Assembly: GCF_037153975.1 (NCBI RefSeq) | Contig: NZ_JBBAYJ010000015.1 | Span: 38,428-102,427 of the forward strand | Direction of reading: 5' to 3' | Source: Aquipuribacter sp. SD81 | Lineage (GTDB): Bacteria; Actinomycetota; Actinomycetes; Actinomycetales; JBBAYJ01 | Length of the DNA: 64,000 nt | Part shown: one piece after another, positions 17,608-25,471 of the stretch | How the letters are laid out: every line of letters begins with the position of its first letter | Position numbering within the stretch: position 1 is the first letter of the stretch | Made by a program: the position numbers and the translations under genes | Notes under the pieces: generated by a model | The model's database searches: none | What the model was told of the DNA's origin: nothing | What the model saw: the letters and a program-made list of their open reading frames with translations, nothing else

Positions 17608-17886
17608 GTGCCTCGAGCTCGCCGCCGTCCCCGCGCCGCTCCCCTCCCCGCGACGCCGCACCGCTCCGGTGACCCCGTCCTGGACGAGGCCCGGACCGCC
17701 GTAGCGGCCCTGTACGCGCTGGACGGCACCTCGTCCCTCCTCCGGGCCTTCACCGCCCGCCACGGCCACGCGGAGGACGCCGTCGCCGCTCTCCGATCCG
17801 CTCACCGCGAGCAGACGACCGCCACGGGGCTCTCCGTCTCCTCGGCCGCGTGGCAGCACGCGGTCCGCGACCTCTCCGACCCCTAG
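17608..17886 (+). CDS. Hypothetical small protein of the element's packaging-side operon
   Basis: A 92-residue protein from a GTG start only 6 bp after the terminase-like gene. It is basic at the N-terminus (MPRARRRPRAAP) and helical thereafter (VLDEARTAVAALYALDG, TARHGHAEDAVAALRSAH). No motif was recognised. It is kept as a gene because of tight packing, G/C-rich third positions like its neighbours and the following ribosome-binding site. Confidence 0.55.
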   Translation: MPRARRRPRAAPLPATPHRSGDPVLDEARTAVAALYALDGTSSLLRAFTARHGHAEDAVAALRSAHREQTTATGLSVSSAAWQHAVRDLSDP

Positions 17887-17895
17887 GAGTCCCCC

Positions 17896-18156
17896 GTGCC
17901 ACACCCCTCCCGTGACGCCATCGGCGCCGCGGCCCGTGAGGCCTACGCCTCATGGTCCGGCCGTCGCCGCGGTCCCAACGGCCGCGACGAGGTGGAGGGC
18001 CGCGTCTTCGCCCTCCACGGCTCCGACCGGGCGGTTTGTGCGGCTCTTGCCCGCGCCCGCCGCGCTCGCCTCGAGCACGACACGAACACGGCTCTCGCCC
18101 GCCGCGTCCTCGCCGACCTCGAGGCCGCCCCCACCAGCCACACCGAAGGAGCTTGA
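17896..18156 (+). CDS. Hypothetical small helical protein
   Basis: An 86-residue protein from a GTG start 9 bp after the previous stop (preceded by AGGAG). The sequence is Ala/Arg-rich and helical (IGAAAREAYASWSGRRRG, ALARARRARLEHDTNTALA). No known domain was recognised. It is part of the same compact operon; a DNA-binding or assembly role cannot be distinguished. Confidence 0.5.
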   Translation: MPHPSRDAIGAAAREAYASWSGRRRGPNGRDEVEGRVFALHGSDRAVCAALARARRARLEHDTNTALARRVLADLEAAPTSHTEGA

Positions 18157-18158
18157 CC

Positions 18159-18839
18159 ATGCCCACGATCACCGAGCGCAACGCCCGCGCCACCGCCGCC
18201 CGCGGCCGCGTCCCGGCCGTCAACTACAACCCCTCGGCCATCCCCGGCGCCGCCACGGCCGTCGCCACGTTCGCCACGCTCGCCGACACCGCGGTCTCCG
18301 CCGAGGTCGCCGAGCACGCCCGCATGGTCGCGCTGTACCGCGACGCCGACGCCGCCCTCCGCGCTCACGAGACCCGCGACCTCGAGGAGGCCGAGGCCGA
18401 GGACCGCGCCGCCCTCGCCGACGCCCTGGCCGCCGGCAAGGACGACCCCGGCACCGCCGCCGCGGACGCCTTCCGCGCCGAGCGCACCCGCTTCCAGCGC
18501 CACGCCGAGGCCACCGGCGTCGCACTCCTCAAGGCCTTCCACGTCCTCCTCGACGCCATCGCCGAGCAGGAGGCCACCCTCAACCGCGAGGCGACCCGCG
18601 CCGAGACCAAGGCCCGCGCGTCCCTCGAGCGCGCGGTCACCTCCGCCCGCGAGGCCACGTCGGCCCTCGACCGCGCCGCCCGCGTCCGAGCCGTTGTCGG
18701 CCAAGCCCTCGAGCGCGGAGAGCGCATGAAGACGACCACGGGCACCCCGAGCGCCACGGCCCTCGTCGTCGGCCGCGAGGCCCTCCGGCCCGGCGCCCTC
18801 CTGGACGCCCTCGCCGGCTACCGGAAGGACGACGCGTGA
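18159..18839 (+). CDS. Alanine-rich coiled-coil protein, possible scaffold or capsid-redirecting factor
   Basis: A 226-residue protein whose ATG follows GAAGGAGCTTGACC. It is almost entirely helical, with long Ala/Glu/Arg-rich segments (ETRDLEEAEAEDRAALADAL, ETKARASLERAVTSAREATS) and no Cys or enzyme motif. The N-terminal segment (PAVNYNPSAIPGAATAVATF) is distinct. Position after the small terminase and the coiled-coil character would suit a scaffolding or head-size factor of a satellite, but this is inference from context only. Confidence 0.55.
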   Translation: MPTITERNARATAARGRVPAVNYNPSAIPGAATAVATFATLADTAVSAEVAEHARMVALYRDADAALRAHETRDLEEAEAEDRAALADALAAGKDDPGTAAADAFRAERTRFQRHAEATGVALLKAFHVLLDAIAEQEATLNREATRAETKARASLERAVTSAREATSALDRAARVRAVVGQALERGERMKTTTGTPSATALVVGREALRPGALLDALAGYRKDDA

Positions 18840-19144
18840 GCGAGCACAGAGCCGCACCCGAGCTCGACCTCAAGGCCATGCGCCGCGGCGTCGTCACAGC
18901 CGCCGGCTACGACGAGGACGTCGCCCGTTGGGTCCGCGGCTCCACTCCCGACGAGGTGGAGGCCGACCTCGCCGCGTTCGTGGCCGCGTCGGGCCTGCTC
19001 CGCGACGTCGGACCGGAGGACTCCGGCCAGGGCTCTCGCCGGCCGCCGCAGATGCGGCGCCTGCCGGGCCTCGGCGACGCCCTCCGAGGCCTGGCCTCCG
19101 ACGGCGGCCGCAACCGCGAGGTGACGGCGGGGGTCCGCCGATGA
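18836..19144 (+). CDS. Hypothetical protein of the packaging-side operon
   Basis: A 102-residue protein. Its GTG start overlaps the previous stop by 4 bases (GTGA), a sign of translational coupling. It begins MSEHRAAPELDLKAMRRGVV, has an acidic middle (STPDEVEADLAAFVAASG) and a basic tail (RRPPQMRRLPGLGDALRG). No known family was recognised. Confidence 0.55.
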   Translation: MSEHRAAPELDLKAMRRGVVTAAGYDEDVARWVRGSTPDEVEADLAAFVAASGLLRDVGPEDSGQGSRRPPQMRRLPGLGDALRGLASDGGRNREVTAGVRR

Positions 19145-19380
19145 GCGCCCTCGACCCCTCCGACCCGCACACCTTCTGGCGCGCCGTCCGCGTCCTCGCG
19201 CGCTACGCCGATGTCCGACTCCGACTCGACACGTCCGGCTTCAGATGCCAGGGCGACACCGCCAGTTCGCCAGCTTCTCCACTGCCTGTCGGTCGTTCTT
19301 CAACCCTAGACGCCTCAAGTAGCCGGCAGGACCGCTCGTCATGCCCCAGATGTCCCTCATCGAGTGCGGGCGCTTACTAG
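19141..19380 (+). CDS. Short hypothetical protein, probably truncated by the cargo block
   Basis: The ATG overlaps the previous stop (ATGA). The first ~35 codons (MSALDPSDPHTFWRAVRVLA) follow the G/C-rich third-position pattern of the operon. From about position 19235 base composition drops and the translation becomes Ser/Arg/Pro-rich without pattern, up to a stop at 19380. This suggests that the original gene was cut by acquisition of the lower-GC cargo that follows. The real product may be a truncated 79-residue protein or nothing functional. Confidence 0.4.
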   Translation: MSALDPSDPHTFWRAVRVLARYADVRLRLDTSGFRCQGDTASSPASPLPVGRSSTLDASSSRQDRSSCPRCPSSSAGAY

Positions 19381-19389
19381 CCTTCCACC

Positions 19390-20361
19390 ATGGCAACCGT
19401 GAGCGACCTCGCCCCTGGGTACAACCTGTCCCGAGCGTGGATGAAGCGCTTGAGCGTCCTTGACTGGGTCTACGACAGAGGCGGCGACGCTCCAGGTACG
19501 TTCGTGCCACTTGCGGACCTCCTTGGCGGGGAGCCGAAGGCGGCGCAAGCACTCGCTATGGAGATTGAGGAACTCGGGCGCCGAGGTTGGCTGACGGTTG
19601 CCGCCACGTACGATCTGCCAGACTGGTCGTGCGCGCTGACCGTCGCGGGACTGGAATTCCTGGAAGAGGTGCGCAAGCGTCGCGGCGACGTGATTCCTCG
19701 TCGTCGCAGCGCTAGGGATGCACTTCTTCACTGGTTGTTCGCCATCAGATGCCAGGCCGCGCCAACTCCCGCCAACGTGAGGGAGTTCGCAACGAGTCCA
19801 TATGGTTCATATTACGGGCACGCCTTCAACGAGACCGAGATAACTCAGGCCATCGAGTACCTCATGAAATCGGGTTACGTCATGGCCACCAGGGCCATGC
19901 GAGGCGACATCCTCCATCCCTCTATCACCGCCCAAGGTGAGCAGTTGCTCGAGCAGGGGCTATCGGTCAACGCGGTCCCGCCGAAGGACGCTGCTGACGA
20001 CGCGCCACCTCCGCTCCACATACACGTCAACGGTTCGAACAACAACGTGGCCGCCTTCAGCCCCGGCGCCTCTCAGTCCGTCAGATTGAGCCAGGAGAAT
20101 CAGCGCCAGATTCTCGCCGTAGCGGACGCTCTCACTGACACCATAGAGCTTCTCGGCCTCAAGGACGAGCAGCGCGATGAGGCACAGCGCGTCTCAGACT
20201 CCCTGAGAGGGGAGATTGCTTCGGCCGCCCCCGCGGTCAGTCGATTGCGGCAACTCCTGTCGAAGGCGCAGGACGTCGCGGTCTCGGGAACGGGCACCGC
20301 TGTTGGACAAGCTGTAGTGGCATTAGCGCAGCAGGCACTTGACGGTATGACTAACGTATGA
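19390..20361 (+). CDS. Winged-helix protein with Asn-rich linker, cargo gene
   Basis: A 323-residue protein from ATG, in lower-GC DNA than the neighbouring genes. Two winged-helix-like segments are visible (about residues 20-95, FVPLADLLGGEPKAAQALAM, and 105-190, TEITQAIEYLMKSGYVMATR). A linker follows, containing HIHVNGSNNNVAAFSPGAS (about 210-230), then a helical C-terminal domain. Asn/Gly-rich linkers of this form occur in several sensor proteins of anti-phage systems. The ATG of the next gene overlaps its stop, so the two proteins are made together. Function unknown; a defence sensor is the leading guess. Confidence 0.65.
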   Translation: MATVSDLAPGYNLSRAWMKRLSVLDWVYDRGGDAPGTFVPLADLLGGEPKAAQALAMEIEELGRRGWLTVAATYDLPDWSCALTVAGLEFLEEVRKRRGDVIPRRRSARDALLHWLFAIRCQAAPTPANVREFATSPYGSYYGHAFNETEITQAIEYLMKSGYVMATRAMRGDILHPSITAQGEQLLEQGLSVNAVPPKDAADDAPPPLHIHVNGSNNNVAAFSPGASQSVRLSQENQRQILAVADALTDTIELLGLKDEQRDEAQRVSDSLRGEIASAAPAVSRLRQLLSKAQDVAVSGTGTAVGQAVVALAQQALDGMTNV

Positions 20362-21053
20362 CCTCTTCAACCTCGCGCGCCCAATGGTGGGGCATATCTG
20401 GCATTGCCCTCCTTGGCCTACTGGTGGCCGTCAGCGCCATGGCAGACAACGCACCCGCACGCTTCCTAACAGCCCTTCTCCTCATCGTCGCTTGCGGACT
20501 AGCGTTGCTGGCGCGACGGATGACCAATTGGCCACGGTATGCGCTTGGCATAGTTGCCAGCGTCATCGCGGTGGCCGGAATAGTGGTCGGCGTCAGCGGG
20601 TGGCCGAACTCGGAAGAGGATGGATCCGGCAACGCACTAACTGAGGCAGTGCCTCCGCCTGAGATCATCACAGCGGCCGCGCCCGACGAGGGACCAGAGG
20701 AGTCAATCGGCGTTGAGACGCCCGCCGAGAGTATGCCGGGAGAAGTGACGATAGGCCTGGCCGCTGAGGAGTTCACCATTGAGGCCGGCGGCACCCATAC
20801 GTTCTTGGATGGTGCTGTCGTTGTTGGCGCGCCCAATGTCTTCTCCAACTGGAGCCAGATCCGAGCGACCACGAACGTCGAGGAGTGCCCGAAGCAGAAT
20901 ATGGATGCAGGGCAGAGCTCCGTGCTCGAAGCGGAATCTGAGGGGATCAGGTTCTGGGCACGCGTTACGGTCCTCGACATCGCCACCAACACGGCCGTCG
21001 CCGTGCGAGTCGAGGAGGACACCGTCTGGGATCTCGTGGTGGGGCGTTGCTGA
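20358..21053 (+). CDS. Three-helix membrane protein with exported C-terminal domain, cargo gene
   Basis: A 231-residue protein translationally coupled to the winged-helix gene (ATGA overlap). Three hydrophobic helices lie at about residues 11-29, 35-52 and 60-80 (ISGIALLGLLVAVSAMA, FLTALLLIVACGLALLA, ALGIVASVIAVAGIVVG). An acidic linker and a globular domain of about 130 residues follow, with two Cys (EECPKQN and the final VVGRC) that could form a disulfide. No known family was recognised. Together with its partner it may form a sensor-plus-membrane-effector pair. Confidence 0.6.
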   Translation: MTSSTSRAQWWGISGIALLGLLVAVSAMADNAPARFLTALLLIVACGLALLARRMTNWPRYALGIVASVIAVAGIVVGVSGWPNSEEDGSGNALTEAVPPPEIITAAAPDEGPEESIGVETPAESMPGEVTIGLAAEEFTIEAGGTHTFLDGAVVVGAPNVFSNWSQIRATTNVEECPKQNMDAGQSSVLEAESEGIRFWARVTVLDIATNTAVAVRVEEDTVWDLVVGRC

Positions 21054-21225
21054 CCTGCCTGGTCCGGTGTTGTGCATAGCAGACCAGCCCTCTCGCCCCG
21101 CAGCAGCCCAAAAGGTCCAGCTAGCCAAACGTCGCCGTTCAGCGCCTAGATGGCGTTTACAGCCGCGCACGAGCCACGACACGTTGCGCCCACAGTGTGC
21201 ATGTCTCAGAGGCCACGGGTTGTGT

Positions 21226-21558
21226 TCAGGCCCCGAGGTCGTTTCGGCCCCACGAGACCATGGCGAAACCCACGCTGCTCAGGACGCTCGCCAGCATCCA
21301 TGGGGACCATGCGGGTCCTGCGACGTCAAGGACCTGATCGATGAAGAGCGTCAGTCCGGCACCACCGAGCGTTCCCCCGAGCAGAAAACGCCTCTGGGCA
21401 GAACCTGCCGGCGTCAGTCGCTCGAGCGATTCGGCCACGCGGTAATGAACCGCCGTGGGGTCGTCGGCGCCTACTCGCTTGGCGATGCGGCGGGCTGCGC
21501 GTCCCAGTCGACGCTCGAAGGCCGCAACAGCCTGTGCGCGATACTCATCCCCGGTCAC
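21226..21558 (-). CDS. Small two-helix membrane protein near the right end of the element
   Basis: A 110-residue protein from a GTG start on the minus strand. The first half is a basic amphipathic region (EYRAQAVAAFERRLGRAARR). Two hydrophobic segments follow at about residues 58-75 and 83-103 (FLLGGTLGGAGLTLFID, WMLASVLSSVGFAMVSW). It is isolated between the cargo pair and attR. No family was recognised. Confidence 0.5.
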   Translation of the reverse strand: MTGDEYRAQAVAAFERRLGRAARRIAKRVGADDPTAVHYRVAESLERLTPAGSAQRRFLLGGTLGGAGLTLFIDQVLDVAGPAWSPWMLASVLSSVGFAMVSWGRNDLGA

Positions 21559-21683
21559 TCAGTCTCCCCTAGCGTTCGAAACGGATAACGGACAAGGCTC
21601 CGCCTTGGGAGCCTGTGTCCCCGTCGCTCTCGGGGAGTGGTGCGGTCGATCAACATGAGTGGAACTGCGTTGCGGGAAGAACA

Positions 21684-22421
21684 CTAGTTGCAGCCGCACC
21701 TCCGGTCAAGCCCGAGCCTGTACCGCTGAAGGGTCTTCGTTGGCGGGCCGAGCATGAGCAGGTGGTGCCCGCCGGCCGCGACGACCTCCAGCGCGCGCCG
21801 GCCCATCGGCTGCCCCACCACGTCGCACAGGTCCCCGCCGGGGACGGGCCCGGAGCCGGTCGGCGCGACCAGTTGTGGCGCCGGTGGAGGCGGGGGCCGC
21901 TCCTCGCCGCGGTGCAGGGCGACGGCGTCGCGCAGGGTCGTCACCCCGTGCACCCGGACCCCGGGCACGAGGGCCGCCTCGGCGGCGGCGGACGCGGGCA
22001 CGACGACGTCGCGCACCCCGGCCCGCCGCAGGCCGAGGACGGCCGGCAGGACGCCCGGGGTGCGGCGCACGCCGCCGTCCAGCCCGAGCTCGCCGACGTG
22101 GCCCATACGGGCGACGTGCTCCGGCACCTCGCCCATCGCGCCGAGCACGGCGACGGCCACGCCCAGGTCGAACGCCGTGCCGCTCTTGGGCAGGCCCGCG
22201 GGCGACAGGTTGACGGTGAGCCGCTGCTGCGGCGCCGTCCAGCCGCTCGCGGTGAGGGCCGCGCGCACGCGGTCACGGGCCTCGAGGACCCCCGCGTCGG
22301 GCAGGCCGGTTACGATCCACTGCACGAGGCCCTGGCTCACCTGCGCCTCGACCTCGACCGGGTGCCCGTCCAGGCCCAGCAGCGCCGCGCAGACCGTCCG
22401 GCCCAGGCGCGTGCCGCTCAC
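21684..22421 (-). pseudogene. comM: ComM/YifB, N-terminal part, interrupted at Walker A by the element
   Basis: First half of the ComM branch-migration helicase. The GTG start overlaps the yraN stop by 4 bases (GTGA). The N-terminal ChlI/Lon-like domain is complete: GRTVCAALLGLDGHPVEVEA, VTGLPDAGVLEARDRVRAAL, TVNLSPAGLPKSGTAFDLGV and GELGLDGGVRRTPGVLPAVL. The frame reaches LEVVAAGGHHLLMLGPP at the Walker A motif and then runs 15 codons into element DNA before a TAG. Rejoined to 10028-10892 it would give a normal 514-residue protein with no frame change. A truncated ~245-residue product without ATPase may be made. Confidence 0.93.
21742..21749 (+). repeat. Right attachment core (attR)
   Basis: GGCGGGCC, the second copy of the core. 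Left of it is element DNA (ending GTCTTCGTT) and right of it host comM (GAGCATGAGC). Two short hairpins just inside the element (GGCTCC/GGAGCC at 21596-21613 and CCCCG/CGGGG at about 21619-21635) may terminate outgoing transcripts. Confidence 0.8.
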
Positions 22422-22813
22422 CCCACACCCCGCACGTGCTCGACGTCGGCCTGCCCGTCGGGACCGAGCTGCACCGCGACGACGTCGACCCGGACGCCGC
22501 CGGCGTGCCGGACCCGGTCGGCGGGGCTCTGCTCGCCCCACCACACCCCGAACAGCCGGCGCAGCCGGCGCACCTTGCCCGGGCCGACGGACTCCAGCGC
22601 GCTGCCGCAGCGCCCGCCGCGCCGGGTGCGCACCTCGACGACCACGACGTCACCGTCCGGGTCGAGCGCGACGACGTCGAGCTCACCCGGGCAGTCGCGG
22701 GCGCGGCTGCGCCAGTTCGCGTCGAGCACCCGCCAGCCCGCCGCGACCAGCCGGTCGCGGACGAGCTCCTCCCCCAGCCGGCCCGTCGCCGCCTTGTCCG
22801 CCTGCGTCGTCAT
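22418..22813 (-). CDS. yraN: YraN-family (UPF0102) endonuclease-like protein
   Basis: A 131-residue protein of the restriction-endonuclease-like fold found next to comM and dprA in many bacteria; its precise role is unsettled. Motifs are GRLGEELVRDRLVAAGWRVL, NWRSRARDCPGELDVVALDP (catalytic-type E-x-D) and VVVEVRTRRGGRCGSALESV (V-x-E-V-x-x-R in place of the usual Lys). The ATG start (MTTQADKAATG) was chosen over longer Arg-rich extensions. Its stop overlaps the comM start. Confidence 0.93.
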   Translation of the reverse strand: MTTQADKAATGRLGEELVRDRLVAAGWRVLDANWRSRARDCPGELDVVALDPDGDVVVVEVRTRRGGRCGSALESVGPGKVRRLRRLFGVWWGEQSPADRVRHAGGVRVDVVAVQLGPDGQADVEHVRGVG

Positions 22814-22962
22814 ACGGGCAGCCTCGCCCGCTCGGGCCCCGCCTGGGCGGGACGGCGGCGGCCGCTGTGGACGGCCGGGCACCCGGTGGGCTGTGAGGAC
22901 GTCGCCGGAGCGTCGGCACGTCCGAAGCCGAGGTCCGGGGCCCAGGGCCCAGGACCCGGGGC

Positions 22963-23283
22963 TCAGGACCCGAAGTCGCCCTTCGGCACCTGCAGGTCCG
23001 ACTTCGCCATCTCCTCGACGTTCACGTCGCGGAAGGTGACGACACGGACGTCCTTGACGAAGCGCGCGGGGCGGTACAGGTCCCACACCCACGCGTCGGC
23101 GAGGTGCACCTCGAACCACACCTCGCCCTCCGCGCCCCGCGGGGTCACCTCGACCCAGTTGGCCAGGTAGAAGCGGCGCTCGGTCTCCACCACGTAGCTG
23201 AACAGCCCCACGACGTCGCGGTACTCGCGGTACAGCTGCAGCTCGAGCTCGGCCTCGTACTTCTCCAGGTCCTCCGCGCTCAC
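22963..23283 (-). CDS. DUF2469 domain protein
   Basis: A 106-residue acidic protein that is a hallmark of actinobacteria, found beside rnhB and yraN. It reads MSAEDLEKYEAELELQLYRE, VETERRFYLANWVEV and WFEVHLADAWVWDLYRPARF, matching the family throughout. No enzymatic function is known. The start is GTG. The stop codon lies inside a 20-bp sequence that recurs at the end of the GAF regulator gene 2.6 kb away. Confidence 0.95.
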   Translation of the reverse strand: MSAEDLEKYEAELELQLYREYRDVVGLFSYVVETERRFYLANWVEVTPRGAEGEVWFEVHLADAWVWDLYRPARFVKDVRVVTFRDVNVEEMAKSDLQVPKGDFGS

Positions 23284-23362
23284 GGGCCCATCGTGGCACC
23301 GCGAGCGCCCCCGCCCGTCCCCGGCGCGACCGAGCCGACGTCGAGGGGGCCGTTCAGACTGC

Positions 23363-23770
23363 TCAGTCGCGTCGCTGCTCCACCCAGTGCTCCTCGAGCC
23401 AGTCGCTCTCCTCGGGCGTGAACAGCCGCGAGCGGATGAGGAACCGCACCCCGCGCGGCGCCTCGAGGCTGAAGCCGGCCCCGCGACCCGGCACGACGTC
23501 GATCGTGAGGTGGGTGTGCTTCCAGTACTCGAACTGCGGGCGCGACATCCACACGTCCACGGGCCGCTCCACGCCGACCTCGACCGTTCCGAGGTGGACG
23601 TCCGACGGCCCGGTGAGGAAGTCGCCGTCGGGGTAGCACATGGGCGAGCTGCCGTCGCAGCAGCCGCCGGACTGGTGGAACATCAGCGGGCCGTGCTCCT
23701 CGGTGAGCTCGCGCAGCAGCGCGGCCGCCTCGTCGGTGACCGCGACCCGCTCGACCGTCGTGCTCTCCAC
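23363..23770 (-). CDS. DUF779 domain protein linked to aldehyde dehydrogenase
   Basis: A 135-residue protein from a GTG start with a GAGGAGG ribosome-binding site. Conserved blocks are LMFHQSGGCCDGSSPMCYP (Cys-rich, possibly metal-binding), VWMSRPQFEYWKHTHLTIDV and RGAGFSLEAPRGVRFLIRSR. Members of this family are almost always encoded next to an AldA/ExaC-type aldehyde dehydrogenase, as here (110 bp downstream of it), and are thought to assist it. The exact role is unknown. Confidence 0.93.
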   Translation of the reverse strand: MESTTVERVAVTDEAAALLRELTEEHGPLMFHQSGGCCDGSSPMCYPDGDFLTGPSDVHLGTVEVGVERPVDVWMSRPQFEYWKHTHLTIDVVPGRGAGFSLEAPRGVRFLIRSRLFTPEESDWLEEHWVEQRRD

Positions 23771-23880
23771 GGGACCTCCTCGTCGTGGTGGGGGCGGTGC
23801 CCCGACGCCGCCGCACGGGCGGCGGCGCCGGGACGCCGGTGGACCGGGGCCGGCCGGTGCCGGCCGGTGGGACGCGACCG

Positions 23881-25404
23881 TCAGAAGAAGCCGAGCTTGT
23901 TGGGCCGGTAGCTCACGAGCAGGTTCTTCGTCTGCTGGTAGTGGTCGAGCATCATCGCGTGGTTCTCGCGGCCGATGCCGGACTGCTTGTAGCCGCCGAA
24001 CGCCGCGTGCGCGGGGTAGTCGTGGTAGCAGTTCGTCCACACCCGGCCGGCCTTGATGTCGCGCCCGGCCCGGTAGGCGGTGTTGATGTCGCGGGACCAC
24101 ACGCCGGCCCCGAGGCCGTAGAGGGTGTCGTTGGCGATCTCCATGGCGTGGTCGTAGTCGCGGAACGACGTCACCGACACGACCGGGCCGAAGATCTCCT
24201 CCTGGAAGATCCGCATGTCGTTGCGGCCCTCGAAGATCGTCGGCGTCACGTAGTAGCCGTCGGTGAGGTCGCCGCCGAGGTCGGCGCGCTCGCCGCCGGT
24301 GACGACGCGGGCGCCCTCGGCCTTGCCGATCTCGATGTAGGACAGGATCTTCTCGAGCTGGTCGTTGCTCGCCTGCGCGCCCATCATCGTGTCGGTGTCG
24401 AGCGGGTTGCCCTGCTGCACGTGCTTGGTGCGCTCCGTCGCGTCGGCGAGGAACTTGTCGTAGATCGACTCCTGGATGAGGCCGCGCGAGGGGCATGTGC
24501 ACACCTCGCCCTGGTTGAGGGCGAACATCGTGAAGCCCTCGAGGCACTTGTCGTAGAACTCGTCGTCGGAGCGGGCGACGTCCTCGAAGAACACGTTGGG
24601 GCTCTTGCCGCCGAGCTCGAGGGTGACGGGGATGAGGTTGTTCGAGGCGTACTGCATGATCAGCCGGCCGGTCGTCGTCTCGCCCGTGAAGGCGATCTTG
24701 GCGATCCGGCTGCTGGACGCCAGCGGCTTGCCGGCCTCGACGCCGAAGCCGTTGACGATGTTGAGGACGCCCTCGGGGAGCAGGTCGCCGACGAGCGTGA
24801 CCCACTCCATGATCGAGGCGGGCGTCTGCTCGGCGGGCTTGAGCACGACGGCGTTGCCCGCGGCCAGCGCCGGGGCGAGCTTCCACGTCGCCATGAGGAT
24901 CGGGAAGTTCCACGGGATGATCTGCCCGACGACGCCGAGCGGCTCCTTGAAGTGGTAGGCGACCGTGTCGGCGTCGATCTGCGACAGGTGCCCCTCCTGG
25001 GCACGGAGCACACCCGCGAAGTACCGGAAGTGGTCGACCGCGAGCGGCAGGTCGGCGGCGAGGGTCTCGCGGACGGCCTTGCCGTTGTCCCACGTCTCGA
25101 GGACGGCGAGGCGCTCGAGGTTCTCCTCCATGCGGTCCGCGATCCGGTTGAGGACGACCGAGCGCTCCGCGAGCGACGTCCGGCCCCACGCCGGTGCGGC
25201 CTTGTGCGCGGCGTCGAGGGCGAGGTCGATGTCCTCGTGGGTGCTCTGCGCGACCTCCGTGAACGCCTTGCCCGTGACCGGGCTCGGGTTCTCGAAGTAG
25301 CGCCCGCGGACCGGCGCGACGAACTGCCCGCCGATCCAGTTGTCGTAGCGGCTGTCGTAGGCCGCGATGCTGCCCTCGGTGCCGGGGGCGCTGTAGACGG
25401 TCAT
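23881..25404 (-). CDS. NAD-dependent aldehyde (acetaldehyde) dehydrogenase
   Basis: A cytosolic enzyme oxidising acetaldehyde or similar aldehydes to the acid, 507 residues from the ATG giving [20 protein letters not shown]. Signatures are [18 protein letters not shown] (cofactor region), FTGETTTGR, the general base Glu in [16 protein letters not shown] and the nucleophile Cys in [13 protein letters not shown] (about residue 302). It most resembles the AldB/ExaC class. It is co-oriented with the DUF779 gene and follows the GAF-domain regulator, consistent with a small alcohol/aldehyde-inducible operon. Confidence 0.95.
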   Translation of the reverse strand: MTVYSAPGTEGSIAAYDSRYDNWIGGQFVAPVRGRYFENPSPVTGKAFTEVAQSTHEDIDLALDAAHKAAPAWGRTSLAERSVVLNRIADRMEENLERLAVLETWDNGKAVRETLAADLPLAVDHFRYFAGVLRAQEGHLSQIDADTVAYHFKEPLGVVGQIIPWNFPILMATWKLAPALAAGNAVVLKPAEQTPASIMEWVTLVGDLLPEGVLNIVNGFGVEAGKPLASSSRIAKIAFTGETTTGRLIMQYASNNLIPVTLELGGKSPNVFFEDVARSDDEFYDKCLEGFTMFALNQGEVCTCPSRGLIQESIYDKFLADATERTKHVQQGNPLDTDTMMGAQASNDQLEKILSYIEIGKAEGARVVTGGERADLGGDLTDGYYVTPTIFEGRNDMRIFQEEIFGPVVSVTSFRDYDHAMEIANDTLYGLGAGVWSRDINTAYRAGRDIKAGRVWTNCYHDYPAHAAFGGYKQSGIGRENHAMMLDHYQQTKNLLVSYRPNKLGFF

Positions 25405-25471
25405 GGCTGCGTGCCTCCCTGTGGTGGTCGGCGCCCTCGCCGACCTCGTCACGGACGCTAGGTCGGGGACG

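Larger units (their letters stand above)
10893..21749 (+). mobile_element. Serine-integrase phage-satellite-like element inserted in comM
   Basis: A 10.85-kb element flanked by the 8-bp direct repeat GGCGGGCC at 10893-10900 and 21742-21749, which also forms part of the comM Walker A sequence. Joining the flanks across one copy restores an in-frame comM of 515 codons. The element encodes a large serine recombinase, an AAA helicase with a zinc ribbon, an HNH nuclease, a P27-like small terminase and many small unknown proteins, but no structural, lysis or transfer proteins. Two cargo blocks of lower GC content lie inside it. A phage satellite is the best fit; a decayed prophage is the alternative. 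Confidence 0.85.

Noticed and set aside
19241..19360. Minus-strand 39-codon frame starting MRDIWGMTSG
   Set aside because: It looks protein-like but is too short and isolated to call a gene; it is recorded only as a possible remnant at the cargo boundary.
10893..21749. Interpretation of the element as an integrative conjugative element
   Set aside because: No FtsK/TraB-like translocase, relaxase or type IV secretion gene is present, while phage-type HNH and small-terminase genes are.
10028..22421. Two independent Mg-chelatase-like genes rather than one split comM
   Set aside because: The fragments are complementary halves that meet at the same Walker A codons with a shared 8-bp core, and together they give a normal-length protein.
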